Shown here piece by piece: positions 15,064 to 24,451 of a stretch of 26,393 nt of DNA. The position numbers were made by a program, and so were the translations under genes. The stretch covers positions 1 to 26,393 of the forward strand of contig JBNKSV010000033.1 of assembly GCA_050297535.1 (NCBI GenBank), written 5' to 3'. A model generated the notes under the pieces. It worked only from the letters and a program-made list of their open reading frames with translations, had not been told where the DNA came from and did no database searches. Each line of letters opens with the position of its first letter. The first letter of the stretch is position 1. The DNA comes from JAAGZL01 sp050297535 (GTDB taxonomy: Bacteria > Pseudomonadota > Gammaproteobacteria > Chromatiales > Chromatiaceae).

Positions 15064-16961
15064 CCAAACAGCTGCCGCAACTATTTGCAGCCCTGTGCCT
15101 GATAGCCCTAAGTATTAATTCTCAGGCCGAGGAACGTATACTCAGCTACCACAGCGACATTACCATTGAAACCGACGGCTCCATGCTGGTGGAAGAGCAC
15201 ATCCGGGTACAGGCTGAGGGCGACAAGATCAGACATGGCATCTACCGCGACTTCCCCACCGAATATAGAGACCGGCATAACAACAACTACCGGGTGAAGT
15301 TTGAACTGCTGGAGGTAGGTAGAGATGGCTACGCCGAACCATACCACACCGAGAGGCAGAGCAACGGTATACGCATCTACCTTGGCAGCAAGGAGAGTTT
15401 CGTAGAACAGGGGGAACATACCTACACCATAGTCTACCGCACTGACCGGCAACTCGGCTTTTTCCAGGAATTCGATGAGCTCTATTGGAACGTCACCGGC
15501 AATGGCTGGGATTTCCCCATCGACAAGGCCACCGCCATAGTAATCCTGCCAGATGTCTTCTTCCCAAATCAGCTGCATCTCGAGGGATATACCGGACCGC
15601 AAGGCGCAAAGGGTAAAGACTATACAGCAAACGTCGAATACGACGGCTCCGTCTGGTTTGAGACCACCAGGGAACTGGGCAGACGCGAAGGTCTGACCAT
15701 AGTGGTGAACTGGCCCAAGGGTTACGTAACAGAACCCACGAATGAGCAACGCCTAAACTGGTTCATCCAGGACAACCGTTCCACCCTCTACGGGATAAGC
15801 GGACTGGCGCTGTTGCTGCTCTATTATCTGGTGGTATGGCGTATGGTGGGGCGTGACCCAGAGGCAGGTGTGATCATCCCGCTGTATAAACCTGAATCTG
15901 GATATTCTCCGGCTTCCGTGCGTTTTATCTCCAGGATGGGATACGACGATAAGGCCTTCTCCGCCGCCATCGTCAATATGGCGGTCAAGGGTTATCTCAA
16001 GATAGAGGAATCCGGCGGCGGCACCTTCACCCTGCGCAAGACCGGAAACACCGGGGTGAAACTAGCCATAGGTGAAGGGGCTATTGCCAATCGGCTATTT
16101 GGCGCCCAACGCACAGAGATCGCCCTGAAAAACACAAATCACAACACAATCAGCATGGCCATTAGCGCGCATGAAAGCTCTCTCAAGGCGGATTACGAAA
16201 AGAACTATTTTGTCACCAATAGCAGCTATCTGATCCCGGGAATCATACTAAGCATCCTGGCCCTGGCCGCGGTCGTCTTTCAGCTACCGGCCGATCAGAT
16301 CGGCCTCGCCCTTTTTATGTCGGTATGGCTCTCCATCTGGAGCATCGGGGTATTTGCCTTGATACACAAGGTAATCACCACCTGGAAAAGCAAAGGAAAG
16401 GCCGGGGCAATATTCATCACCCTGTTCTCCATCCCCTTTGTCGGTGGCGAGATCGTCGGATTGACGGTACTAATTACCCAGGTATCCATCATCTATGCCC
16501 TAACCATGCTCAGCGTTGTCGCTATAAACATCCTGTTCTATCAATGGCTCAAGGCCCCAACCCTGGCGGGCCGCAGACTGTTGGACCGCATAGAAGGCTT
16601 CAAACTGTATCTGTCAGTAGCGGAACAGGAGGAACTCAACCTCAAACATCCTCCAGAAAAGACCCCGGAGCTATTTGAACAGTATCTCCCCTACGCCATC
16701 GCCCTGGATGTGGAGCAACAGTGGGGCGCACGTTTTACCGACATCCTGGCCAAGGCTGCAACCGACGATAACTATCAACCGGGCTGGTATCATGGCCATA
16801 GTTGGAACTACCACAGCATCGGTTCCTTCACTGACAGCATAGGCAGTGCCATGAGTTCCGCCATCTCCTCCTCATCCACCGCCCCGGGATCATCCTCCGG
16901 GGGTGGCGGCGGCGGTTCCTCCGGCGGAGGTGGCGGAGGCGGAGGCGGTGGCGGCTGGTAA
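15060..16961 (+). CDS. DUF2207 membrane protein with polyglycine C-terminus
   Basis: A 633-residue protein with a signal peptide (cleavage near SQA|EE, residue 23) and a periplasmic beta-rich DUF2207 domain (about 25-240; HGIYRDFP motif). A transmembrane helix lies at about 241-260. A cytoplasmic stretch follows, with GYSPASVRFISRMGYDDKAFSAA, then at least three more helices between about 385 and 500. A C-terminal soluble segment ends in a Ser-rich run and a Gly tract finishing in Trp (about 612-633). The Gly/Ser tail is common in the family and may mark sorting or disordered behaviour. The partner is LemA, encoded immediately upstream with a 4-bp overlap. Function is unknown. The following 124 bp contain only a small CCTTA-AGC-TAAGG dyad near 17024-17036. 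Confidence 0.88.
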   Translation: MTKQLPQLFAALCLIALSINSQAEERILSYHSDITIETDGSMLVEEHIRVQAEGDKIRHGIYRDFPTEYRDRHNNNYRVKFELLEVGRDGYAEPYHTERQSNGIRIYLGSKESFVEQGEHTYTIVYRTDRQLGFFQEFDELYWNVTGNGWDFPIDKATAIVILPDVFFPNQLHLEGYTGPQGAKGKDYTANVEYDGSVWFETTRELGRREGLTIVVNWPKGYVTEPTNEQRLNWFIQDNRSTLYGISGLALLLLYYLVVWRMVGRDPEAGVIIPLYKPESGYSPASVRFISRMGYDDKAFSAAIVNMAVKGYLKIEESGGGTFTLRKTGNTGVKLAIGEGAIANRLFGAQRTEIALKNTNHNTISMAISAHESSLKADYEKNYFVTNSSYLIPGIILSILALAAVVFQLPADQIGLALFMSVWLSIWSIGVFALIHKVITTWKSKGKAGAIFITLFSIPFVGGEIVGLTVLITQVSIIYALTMLSVVAINILFYQWLKAPTLAGRRLLDRIEGFKLYLSVAEQEELNLKHPPEKTPELFEQYLPYAIALDVEQQWGARFTDILAKAATDDNYQPGWYHGHSWNYHSIGSFTDSIGSAMSSAISSSSTAPGSSSGGGGGGSSGGGGGGGGGGGW

Positions 16962-17085
16962 CATTACCCCCCAGAGTGACTATTCGTAACATATACAGTA
17001 AGCCCGTACCTGTTAAGACTGCCTTAAGCTAAGGATGGTCAAATCGAGAAATGTTTTCAGTATTTCTTGATATCGGTAAAGCTAT

Positions 17086-18951
17086 ATGTCTCAGATAAGT
17101 TCAGTTTTACGCACATACTTCACCATCATATTCCTTATCATCCTCTTTATATTGTCGTTATTCTGGCAATACTCTGAATCCGACACCATTGTTATAAAGC
17201 TATACATGATGGCCGCCTCTGCAGGCTACGCCGCCCTCTATCTATTGCCAGCCATCCTGCTTACCAAATTGGCCAGCGTAAGGCTAAAACCGCAAGCCAA
17301 CCAGGGTAAGGCGCACCCATTGGCAGTTTACGCAATAGCATGGATCACCAGTTCGCTGGTAATCCTTGCTGTATTCAGCGACTACAAACTCTTTGGACTA
17401 TACGAGTATCACTTTAATAGTTTTGTCTGGAATCTGATCACCACCCCTGGCGGCATTGCCGCGCTGGGGGCGACCAACAAGACCATCATCACCATAACAT
17501 TACAGATTTTGGCACTCGTGTTTACCACGGCCATGCTGCTTTGGTTGATACATCGCGCGCTACACACCAGAATTCAGATCCCCAGGCGCGTATTCATCCC
17601 CTCTATCAGCGCCATGTTGGCGGTATTGCTTTTTACTGAAGCTGTCCACGCATACAGCGAGCACACCGGAAAAGAAGAGTATTTACAGGCATATGATGTA
17701 ATCCCTTTCAGCATTAAAACCAGGGCAAAGACCTTCTTCAGACATCTGGGGATCAAACGCACAGACACAAACCAGCTGAAACTTGCCCATGGCCAGGTCA
17801 AATATCCGCTATCACCTATTGAATCCGTTCCTTTGGACAAGTACCCCAACATCATTATGTTGGTTGCAGAATCATTTCGCTGGGATCTACTGGATAAAGA
17901 GATCACACCAAATCTGTGGGCCTTGGCGCATGAATCCATCACATTCAAGCAACACTATAGCGGCGGCAACAGAACCCGCATGGGCCTGTTCTCCATGTTT
18001 TATGGACTGCCTGCGCCATATTGGTACGGTTTTGAAGAACAAAAGGTGGCGCCGGTGCTGATGAATGTCATCCGTGATAAAGGCTATCAGCTTGCCTTGC
18101 ATACCAGTCAAAGTTTTAGTTACCCGGAATTAAGGAACACCACCTTTGCCGGTATCCCGGAAGAATACTTACGCGAGATAAAAACCGGAGAACCATGGAA
18201 ACGGGATATCCAGAATATTGACGAGATCATCGACAAACTAAAGCACGCAGATAAGAACAAGCCTTCTTATACCTTTATGTTCTTTGAGTCTACTCATGCC
18301 CCCTACGACTTCCCGGAAGAGGCAGTCATTCGTCCTGAGTACACACAAGAGATGGACTACACCAACCTCGATCTTGAAAACAACATCGACGGCATACACA
18401 ACCGCTATATCAATGCCGCGCATCATATTGATACCGAGGTGGGGCGACTTCTAAGTTATCTTAAACAGAACAATATGATGGACAACACCATCCTGCTGTT
18501 TACCGGCGACCACGGTGAAGAATTTATGGAAAAAGGCCATTGGGGCCATGGTCATAATCAGACATTCCCTGAGGAACAGGTGCATGTACCCATGATCCTG
18601 TGGATGCCAGGCGAGAAACCACGAGAGATCGACACCAGGACCTCACATGCCCAAATCCCCCAGACTCTGTTGGAGCATCTGGGCGTGACCACCCCGCCAG
18701 AGATGCACAGTGCGGCTGGCGATCTGTTTTCGCCATTACCCTATCTGACCATGGGTAACTACAACTATTTCTCTATCTTTGACGGGAAATACAAGATTGC
18801 TTTTCCCTTTAACTCCTCAGACTATTTCCACTACTCACTCTATAATGAGAACGACGTAAAGGTTCCCCGTAAGGATAAAACCCTGCTAATTTCTCGTCTC
18901 CAGCCAGAATTGCAAGACGCTGCCGCCATGTGCCGAAGATTCATCAAATAG
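17086..18951 (+). CDS. Membrane sulfatase-fold enzyme, YejM/PbgA- or LtaS-like
   Basis: A 621-residue protein: five predicted helices in the first about 195 residues, then a periplasmic alkaline-phosphatase/sulfatase-fold domain (about 250-600). The N-terminal helix loop FNSFVWNLITTPGGIAAL (about 111-128) is like YejM/PbgA-type (DUF3413) proteins. The soluble domain keeps the metal-site residues E262 (VAESFRWD), T297 in GGNRTRMG where the phospho-acceptor Thr of LtaS and phosphoethanolamine transferases sits, and D475-H476 in FTGDHGEEF. It also has GHGHNQTFPEE. With these intact it could be an active transferase or hydrolase, unlike E. coli YejM, which acts mainly as an LPS sensor. Substrate is not determined; phosphatidylethanolamine or another phospholipid head-group donor is plausible given psd upstream. 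It has a GGTAAA ribosome binding site. Confidence 0.85.
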   Translation: MSQISSVLRTYFTIIFLIILFILSLFWQYSESDTIVIKLYMMAASAGYAALYLLPAILLTKLASVRLKPQANQGKAHPLAVYAIAWITSSLVILAVFSDYKLFGLYEYHFNSFVWNLITTPGGIAALGATNKTIITITLQILALVFTTAMLLWLIHRALHTRIQIPRRVFIPSISAMLAVLLFTEAVHAYSEHTGKEEYLQAYDVIPFSIKTRAKTFFRHLGIKRTDTNQLKLAHGQVKYPLSPIESVPLDKYPNIIMLVAESFRWDLLDKEITPNLWALAHESITFKQHYSGGNRTRMGLFSMFYGLPAPYWYGFEEQKVAPVLMNVIRDKGYQLALHTSQSFSYPELRNTTFAGIPEEYLREIKTGEPWKRDIQNIDEIIDKLKHADKNKPSYTFMFFESTHAPYDFPEEAVIRPEYTQEMDYTNLDLENNIDGIHNRYINAAHHIDTEVGRLLSYLKQNNMMDNTILLFTGDHGEEFMEKGHWGHGHNQTFPEEQVHVPMILWMPGEKPREIDTRTSHAQIPQTLLEHLGVTTPPEMHSAAGDLFSPLPYLTMGNYNYFSIFDGKYKIAFPFNSSDYFHYSLYNENDVKVPRKDKTLLISRLQPELQDAAAMCRRFIK

Positions 18952-19052
18952 ATCAGGATGAAAAACAGCAGAACCTACCAGGGCAAAACGGAGATTAAAA
19001 AGAGCGGATATTAGGTTAAGATACCCATCCTGATGAATTTCCGGATTACCAG

Positions 19053-19940
19053 ATGTCTCTCCTGCTAGAAACGAAGAACCTGAAAAAGAACTACGGTGCG
19101 GTCAAGGCAGTGGCCGGCGTTGACCTCTCCATCTCGCAGGGTACCTGTTTCGGTCTGCTGGGTCCGAACGGAGCCGGCAAGACCACCACCGTGGAAATGA
19201 TGGAGGGAATCATCACCCCCACATCCGGCGAGATCCTCTATCAGGGCGCGCCTCTGGGCAGCAAATTCAAGGAAGAGGCTGGAATCATGTTCCAGAACAC
19301 CGCCTTGCAGGACTACATAACGGTACAGGAGGTACTGGACCTGTTTCAGCACCTATATGCCTCGACCCGCCCCCAGTCCGAAGTGATCACACAGTGCGCC
19401 CTGGAGGATTTTCTGGAGCGTAGTCCTCAGAAACTATCCGGGGGACAACGCCAACGTCTGCTGCTGGCCATCGCCCTGATCAACGATCCACAAGTACTGT
19501 TCCTGGATGAACCGACCACCGGCCTGGACCCGCAATCCCGGCGCAACTTCTGGGATCTGGTGCATAACATCAAGGCGCAGAAGAAGACGGTGATCCTCAC
19601 CACCCACTACATGGAAGAGGCCTACGAGCTGTGTGACGAGATCGCCATTATGGATGGCGGCAAGGTAATAGCGCACGGGACACCCTACGGACTGCTGAAT
19701 GAGCACTTTAACCAATCTGTGCTCTCCCTGCCCACCGGCGCGATCCCGGATGAATTCCACGCCAACAACGGTATTGAACTGCATCGTCTCAAGGACCGGG
19801 TGGAGATCTTCAGCGCGGATGTAAACGCCACGCTCCAGTTGTTGATGCAGCACGACATAGAACTGAAATATCTACAGATTCGCTCCCACACCCTGGAGGA
19901 TCTGTTCCTGAAACTTACCGGCCGCCAGTTAAGAGCCTAA
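19053..19940 (+). CDS. ABC-2 exporter ATPase
   Basis: A 295-residue ATPase: Walker A GPNGAGKTT (37-45), Q81 in IMFQNTAL, signature LSGGQ (128-132), Walker B FLDE with D152-E153, and H185 in LTTHYMEEA. A C-terminal domain (about 215-295) follows. It belongs to the large DrrA/NodI-like group of ABC-2 ATPases and pairs with the permease that begins 5 bp after its stop. The upstream 101-bp gap contains a separated 9-bp inverted repeat (18952-18960 and 19026-19034) and a weak TAAGAT -10-like box; whether it has its own promoter is unclear. Substrate unknown. Confidence 0.9.
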   Translation: MSLLLETKNLKKNYGAVKAVAGVDLSISQGTCFGLLGPNGAGKTTTVEMMEGIITPTSGEILYQGAPLGSKFKEEAGIMFQNTALQDYITVQEVLDLFQHLYASTRPQSEVITQCALEDFLERSPQKLSGGQRQRLLLAIALINDPQVLFLDEPTTGLDPQSRRNFWDLVHNIKAQKKTVILTTHYMEEAYELCDEIAIMDGGKVIAHGTPYGLLNEHFNQSVLSLPTGAIPDEFHANNGIELHRLKDRVEIFSADVNATLQLLMQHDIELKYLQIRSHTLEDLFLKLTGRQLRA

Positions 19941-19945
19941 TAGAT

Positions 19946-20953
19946 ATGAGCCTGAAACGTTTCCTCGCTGCCTTCTCCGCCCGCAACAGTGAATTCCTGC
20001 GCGACCGCACTGCCCTATCCTGGAACATAGTGTTCCCGGTGCTGATCGTCATAGGCTTCGCCTTTGCCTTTACCACGGACAAGAATGACATGTTCAAGGT
20101 GGGCCTGTATGGACATACCGATCAAGCTCAACCGCAACAAGCAGAGTTCCTGGCTACTGAACACATCCAGTTCATCGAAATCACCGATATGCCCGGCGCT
20201 ATACACAAGGTGGAACGGCATCAACTGGATATGCTGCTGGACCTGAGCACACAGCGTTACTGGATCAACCAGACATCCCCCAATGGCTACATGTTGGAAA
20301 GGCTGCTGGGCGAGAACCATGGCGGTTTGGAGAAACAGAGCGTAAGCGGCGACCCCATCCGCTATGTGGACTGGCTGGTGGCGGGCGTATTCGGCATGAA
20401 CCTCATGTTCGCATCCCTGTTCGGGGTTGGTTACGCCATCGTACGCTACCGTAAGAACGGCGTACTAAAACGCCTGCGCGCCACCCCCCTCACCGCCCTG
20501 GAATTCCTCACCGCCCAGGTGGCATCCCGTCTCTGGCTGATACTGCTGGTCACCACCCTGGTCTACGCCTGCACCAACTTCATCGTCGGCTTTCGCATGT
20601 ACGGCTCTTATCTGGATCTGTTTGTGGTGCTGGTGGCCGGAACCCTATGCCTGATCAGCCTGGGGCTCATCATCGCCGCCCGCATGTCCAGCGAAGAGGC
20701 GGCCAACGGCCTGCTGAATCTCATCACCATCCCCATGATGATCCTGTCCGGAGTGTGGTTCTCCCTGGAAGGCTCCTCCCCCATAATACAGAAATTCTCC
20801 CTACTGCTACCGCTGACCCATTTCAACAACGCCGCACGCGCCATCATGCTGGACGGCGCCAGTCTGCTGGATGTATCGGGAAATCTCCTGACCCTGGTAG
20901 GGATGACGGTGGTCTGTATGGTTATTGCGGCTTATAGTTTTCGGTGGGAGTAA
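19946..20953 (+). CDS. ABC-2 exporter permease
   Basis: A 335-residue permease: one N-terminal helix (about 23-42), a soluble periplasmic loop of about 100 residues (50-145), then five helices from about residue 150 on. Segments LKRLRATPLTALEFLTAQ (about 173-190) and LITIPMMILSGVWFSLEGSSP (about 262-282) are typical ABC-2 family features. The large first loop is typical of YhhJ/DrrB-like members. It forms a transporter with the ATPase encoded 5 bp upstream. It ends near a CCCAC/GTGGG hairpin (20961-20977) without a T-run, and is convergent with the next gene. Confidence 0.9.
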   Translation: MSLKRFLAAFSARNSEFLRDRTALSWNIVFPVLIVIGFAFAFTTDKNDMFKVGLYGHTDQAQPQQAEFLATEHIQFIEITDMPGAIHKVERHQLDMLLDLSTQRYWINQTSPNGYMLERLLGENHGGLEKQSVSGDPIRYVDWLVAGVFGMNLMFASLFGVGYAIVRYRKNGVLKRLRATPLTALEFLTAQVASRLWLILLVTTLVYACTNFIVGFRMYGSYLDLFVVLVAGTLCLISLGLIIAARMSSEEAANGLLNLITIPMMILSGVWFSLEGSSPIIQKFSLLLPLTHFNNAARAIMLDGASLLDVSGNLLTLVGMTVVCMVIAAYSFRWE

Positions 20954-20987
20954 CCGGTCCCCACGAGATATGTGGGAGGCATAAACC

Positions 20988-21467
20988 TTATTTGTTCGTA
21001 CCGAACTTACAATATAATTTCCAAAAAATAATTCCGCCGATCCCCCACAATACGACATTGCTAAAAATACCAGGCAAGTAATGAACATGGCCAATGGTCC
21101 AGTCTGTATACCTTGTGAGTTCGCCTGAAGAATTTATTTGTTGCGCCTGCTCCACAGCGTAGAAAAACAAAATGACTACCCCAATGATGCCCACACTACC
21201 AACGAAGAAAGCGGCAACGCTGGAGATCACGGACGACCCAAGTGAAACTCGTTTATTTTTATGAAGATATATAATAGCCGGAAGCCAGAAAAACAGATTT
21301 ATACCAATTACTACCAAAATTTCGGACAGAAAGCTGGGGGCAATATATATTTCATTAGTACCCACTGAGCTCGACGGATAACTAATGTAGTTAATCAAAA
21401 TGGTTAGAACACTGATAACCAGTGTTGTAATAAACCAGGAAACTATCACCCTATATTCCACCAGCAT
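20988..21467 (-). CDS. Orphan four-helix membrane protein, unknown function
   Basis: From ATG 21467 the protein has 159 residues; an ATG at 21485 adds six residues but lies inside an interspersed repeat. Four hydrophobic helices are predicted (about 7-28, 46-68, 76-105, 133-155), with short loops and a Lys-containing C-terminus. I do not recognise the family. Bases and codons are visibly more AT-rich than in all neighbours (many ATT, AAT, ATA codons), which suggests recent acquisition or weak selection. It sits between the convergent ABC permease and ptsP, and it lacks a clear ribosome binding site at either start. The length and hydrophobic pattern make a real protein likely but not certain. 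Confidence 0.55.
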   Translation of the reverse strand: MLVEYRVIVSWFITTLVISVLTILINYISYPSSSVGTNEIYIAPSFLSEILVVIGINLFFWLPAIIYLHKNKRVSLGSSVISSVAAFFVGSVGIIGVVILFFYAVEQAQQINSSGELTRYTDWTIGHVHYLPGIFSNVVLWGIGGIIFWKLYCKFGTNK

Positions 21468-21471
21468 TCTA

Positions 21472-21500
21472 TTATTTGTGTCCATTCGCGTTTTTTGCGG
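21472..21500. repeat. 10-bp periodic interspersed repeat, copy 2
   Basis: TTATTTGTG, TCCATTCGCG, TTTTTTGCGG followed by ACCGCTTTTA. It is a diverged copy of the element at 9741-9771 with the same unit order. It lies 16 bp beyond the stop of ptsP and at the 5' end of the orphan membrane protein gene. Confidence 0.55.
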
Positions 21501-21516
21501 ACCGCTTTTAGAAATG

Positions 21517-23784
21517 TCACCTACCAGGACGCACCAATCCGCCCATACCCATATCGTCCAGGGTAGTAGCCATCAGCTTGCGCACCGGCTCCGCCTCTTC
21601 CATACGCAGGGCAGCCTGTAACAGTTGCCGGGCGCGATTGCGGCTAAAGCTGCGCACCACCCACTTCACTTTGAGCAGGCTGCTGGCGCTCATACTGAGG
21701 TTGTCTATACCCATGCCGATTAGCAGCGGTGTCGCCAGCGGGTTACCGGCCAGCTCGCCGCAAATACCGACCGGACGGTTATACACCGACGCGCCTTCGA
21801 CGATCAGCATGATGGCGCGCAGTATGGTGGGATGCATGTCGTCATACACGGCCGCCACCCGTGGATTATTGCGGTCCACCGCCAGCAGGTATTGGGTCAG
21901 GTCGTTGCTACCGACCGAGAGGAAATCCACCCGCCGCGCCAGTTCTTCGGCCTGATAGACCGCTGCAGGCACCTCCACCATCACTCCGATCGGCGGCATG
22001 GTGACGGCATAGCCGTCTTCCGTCAGCTCATCATGGGCCCGCTGGATCAGCAGTTTCAGTTCGTCCACCTCTGTCACCCGGCTGATCATGGGCAACATTA
22101 TGCGCATGTTATCCAAGCCGATGGCGGCCCGCAGCATGGCCTTGACCTGGGTGAGAAAGATCTCGGGATGATCCAGGGAGATACGCACCCCACGCCAACC
22201 CAGGAAGGGATTGGATTCTTCCACCGGGAAATAGGGCAGCGGTTTATCTCCGCCTATATCAAGGGTACGCAGGGTGACCGTACGCGGCGCAAAGGCAGAC
22301 AGAATACCCCTGTAGTTCTCGTACTGAGAGTTTTCACCAGGAAAACGGTCACGACTCATAAACGGCAACTCGGTACGATACAGCCCTACCCCTTCTGACT
22401 CTGTAGGGCCGAATGAATTAGTCTCGGATACCAGACCGGTGTTCAGATAGATAGGAATCCTGACACCGTCCGTGGTCTCGGCCGGTAGACCGCGCAACGA
22501 ATCAAGTTCATCGGCAAGTTCACGGTCCTCCTGTTCCAGGCGTCGATACTCTTCAACCAACTCCGAACCAGGAGAGACAAATACCCGCCCAGTATAACCA
22601 TCTGCGATGATATCCTTGCCGTCCACACGATGCGCTGGCAGACCCACCACACCCATAACCGCAGGTATACCCATACCCCGCGCCAGAATGGCCACGTGGG
22701 AGGCGCCGGACCCGGAGGCGGAGACGACACCGGCCAATTTTTCCGGCGGCACCTCCGCCAGTTGCACGGCGCTCACCTCTTCACCCACCAAGATGGTGCG
22801 GCCAGGATAATCAATGACCTTGGGAGTATCCTGTTGCAGATGCATCAGAATGCGCCGCCCCAGGTCACGCACATCTGAGGAACGTTCCCGCAGGTATTTG
22901 TCCTCCATACTGTCGAACACGCGGGCATGTTCTTCAATCACGGTATGCAGGGCACCCGGGGCCCAGTTGCCTTCCCTGATACGCTCCAGGATGGGCTTCA
23001 CCAGGGCATTTCCCTCCAGCATCAACATCCAGGCCTGGAACAGGGCCTTCTCCTCGTCCGGGAGAACCCCTTCCAATCTTCTCTCCAGATTTTCCAGATC
23101 ACGACGCACATTGGCTACCGCCGCCAACAACGCCTGCTCTTCGGCCTCAGGGTCATCCGTAGGGCGATCGGGTATGGCATCCAGATCCGCAAACGGATAG
23201 ACCACCACTGCCACGCCCCTGGCTACTCCACTGGTGCCTGGGCTACCCTGGAAATACGCCTTTTCAGGCTGCTTATCTTTATTCTCCCTCTCCCAAAGAT
23301 CACCGCTGGCGCTGGCATGGGTGATGGCGCCCGCAAGTTGCGCCGCCAGGGTAAACAGGAAGGTGACCTCGCTGTCGTCAAACTGACGCACCTCCTTCTG
23401 GCGCACTACCAGCACGCCCAGAACCTTACGGTTCTGGATGATTGGCACCCCAAGAAAACCGTGGAATACGGTTTCACCCGTCTCCCCGATATACATGTAT
23501 CTTGGATGTTGCGGACCGTCGTCGATGTTTATGGGTTCGGCCCGTTCACACACCAGACCGACCAGACCGCGGTTCAGTGGTATCTCCACCTTACCGACCG
23601 CCTCCTGATGCAGACCGTCGGTAGCACGCAGCACATGACTGCGCCGTTTAAAGTCATTCAGATAAACCGAACACACATCGGCGTTAATCGCCTGCTTGAC
23701 CCGGCGCACGATGGTCTGCAACGCCGTCTCCAGATCCGGCGCTGAATTAACCTCCTGTACGATACTGTGTAGAGTCTCAAGCAT
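21517..23784 (-). CDS. ptsP: PEP-protein phosphotransferase of the nitrogen PTS (enzyme I-Ntr)
   Basis: A 755-residue cytoplasmic enzyme that starts the PTS-Ntr phosphorelay, passing phosphate from PEP to NPr (PtsO). An N-terminal GAF domain (about 1-165) senses small molecules (glutamine and 2-oxoglutarate in E. coli). The PTS enzyme I N-terminal and swivel region carries the phosphohistidine H363 in GASHVAILAR. The TIM-barrel PEP-binding domain (about 440-740) has LYRTELPFM, GDKPLPYFP and the active-site GICGELAGNP. Length fits E. coli PtsP (748). It follows rppH with 18 bp between them, the standard gammaproteobacterial arrangement. Only a weak GAGAAA box precedes its ATG, so expression probably depends on the rppH transcript. 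Confidence 0.97.
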   Translation of the reverse strand: MLETLHSIVQEVNSAPDLETALQTIVRRVKQAINADVCSVYLNDFKRRSHVLRATDGLHQEAVGKVEIPLNRGLVGLVCERAEPINIDDGPQHPRYMYIGETGETVFHGFLGVPIIQNRKVLGVLVVRQKEVRQFDDSEVTFLFTLAAQLAGAITHASASGDLWERENKDKQPEKAYFQGSPGTSGVARGVAVVVYPFADLDAIPDRPTDDPEAEEQALLAAVANVRRDLENLERRLEGVLPDEEKALFQAWMLMLEGNALVKPILERIREGNWAPGALHTVIEEHARVFDSMEDKYLRERSSDVRDLGRRILMHLQQDTPKVIDYPGRTILVGEEVSAVQLAEVPPEKLAGVVSASGSGASHVAILARGMGIPAVMGVVGLPAHRVDGKDIIADGYTGRVFVSPGSELVEEYRRLEQEDRELADELDSLRGLPAETTDGVRIPIYLNTGLVSETNSFGPTESEGVGLYRTELPFMSRDRFPGENSQYENYRGILSAFAPRTVTLRTLDIGGDKPLPYFPVEESNPFLGWRGVRISLDHPEIFLTQVKAMLRAAIGLDNMRIMLPMISRVTEVDELKLLIQRAHDELTEDGYAVTMPPIGVMVEVPAAVYQAEELARRVDFLSVGSNDLTQYLLAVDRNNPRVAAVYDDMHPTILRAIMLIVEGASVYNRPVGICGELAGNPLATPLLIGMGIDNLSMSASSLLKVKWVVRSFSRNRARQLLQAALRMEEAEPVRKLMATTLDDMGMGGLVRPGR

Positions 23785-23802
23785 AAGCGTTATTTCTCTA
23801 AA

Positions 23803-24327
23803 TTAACGGCGATTCTGCCGTAGATAGTTGGTACTGTGTTTTCCAGGCGCTCCCTCAGGGAAGAGATAAGGCGCCAACTCTTCCAGCGCCTTGGAATATA
23901 CCTGACGCTTGAAATAGACCACCTCCCGCAGTGGTTGCCAGTACTTTACCCAACGCCAGTGATCAAACTCCGGCTTTGGTGAACTGTCCAGGCAGAAACT
24001 GCTCTCTTCACACAGGACACGGAGCAAAAACCAGCGCTGCTTTTGGCCAATACACAAAGGCTGGGAGTGATGGCGCATGTAGCGCTTAGGCAGACGATAA
24101 CGCAACCAGTCCGCAGTAACCCCAAGGACCTCCACCTGATGCGGCTTGAGCCCAACCTCTTCTTCCAACTCCCGGAACATGGCCTGCTCCGGAGTCTCAT
24201 TTTCCATGATGCCACCCTGGGGAAATTGCCAGGCGTTCTGTCCCACCCGTCTACCCCAAAACAGCCGGCGCTGGCCATTACATAGAATCATGCCCACATT
24301 GGGCCTAAAACCATCTGCGTCAATCAA
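23803..24327 (-). CDS. rppH: RNA 5'-pyrophosphohydrolase
   Basis: A 174-residue Nudix hydrolase that removes pyrophosphate from the 5' end of RNA and so triggers RNase E decay. The Nudix box runs from G38 (GGIMENETPEQAMFRE) to the REL-EEEVGL at about 52-60. The N-terminus MIDADGFRPNVGMI matches RppH exactly in style. The start codon is TTG (24325-24327), supported by AAGAAGGA at 24335-24342, seven bases upstream, and by homology; no ATG is available there. It is the first gene of the rppH-ptsP operon. The 272-bp gap to the divergent HAD gene is AT-rich. Confidence 0.95.
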   Translation of the reverse strand: MIDADGFRPNVGMILCNGQRRLFWGRRVGQNAWQFPQGGIMENETPEQAMFRELEEEVGLKPHQVEVLGVTADWLRYRLPKRYMRHHSQPLCIGQKQRWFLLRVLCEESSFCLDSSPKPEFDHWRWVKYWQPLREVVYFKRQVYSKALEELAPYLFPEGAPGKHSTNYLRQNRR

Positions 24328-24422
24328 CTTAGAATCCTTCTTCTCGCCTGCCTAGATCTATCACAATCAGGCGGCTACGGGCATTACCCGTTAATCTGTT
24401 GCATGCGGATGCATGTTAATTA

Positions 24423-24451
24423 TCTACACAATAGCACGAAAACAATATAAT
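24423..24451 (+). promoter_or_regulatory. Candidate promoter of the HAD phosphatase-YjdM genes
   Basis: TCTACA (24423-24428), 17 bp, and a perfect TATAAT (24446-24451) on the plus strand. Transcription would start near 24458, about 140 nt before the TTG start at 24600. A GATAAT on the minus strand (24419-24424) is a weaker -10 candidate for rppH. Confidence 0.4.

Noticed and set aside
18952..19034. 9-bp inverted repeat ATCAGGATG / CATCCTGAT flanking the gap before the ABC ATPase gene
   Set aside because: The arms are 65 bp apart with no other structure or transposase-like content; chance is a fair explanation.
22927..23745. Plus-strand reading frame of 272 codons inside ptsP
   Set aside because: It mirrors a highly conserved gene on the other strand and has no recognisable domain or ribosome binding site.
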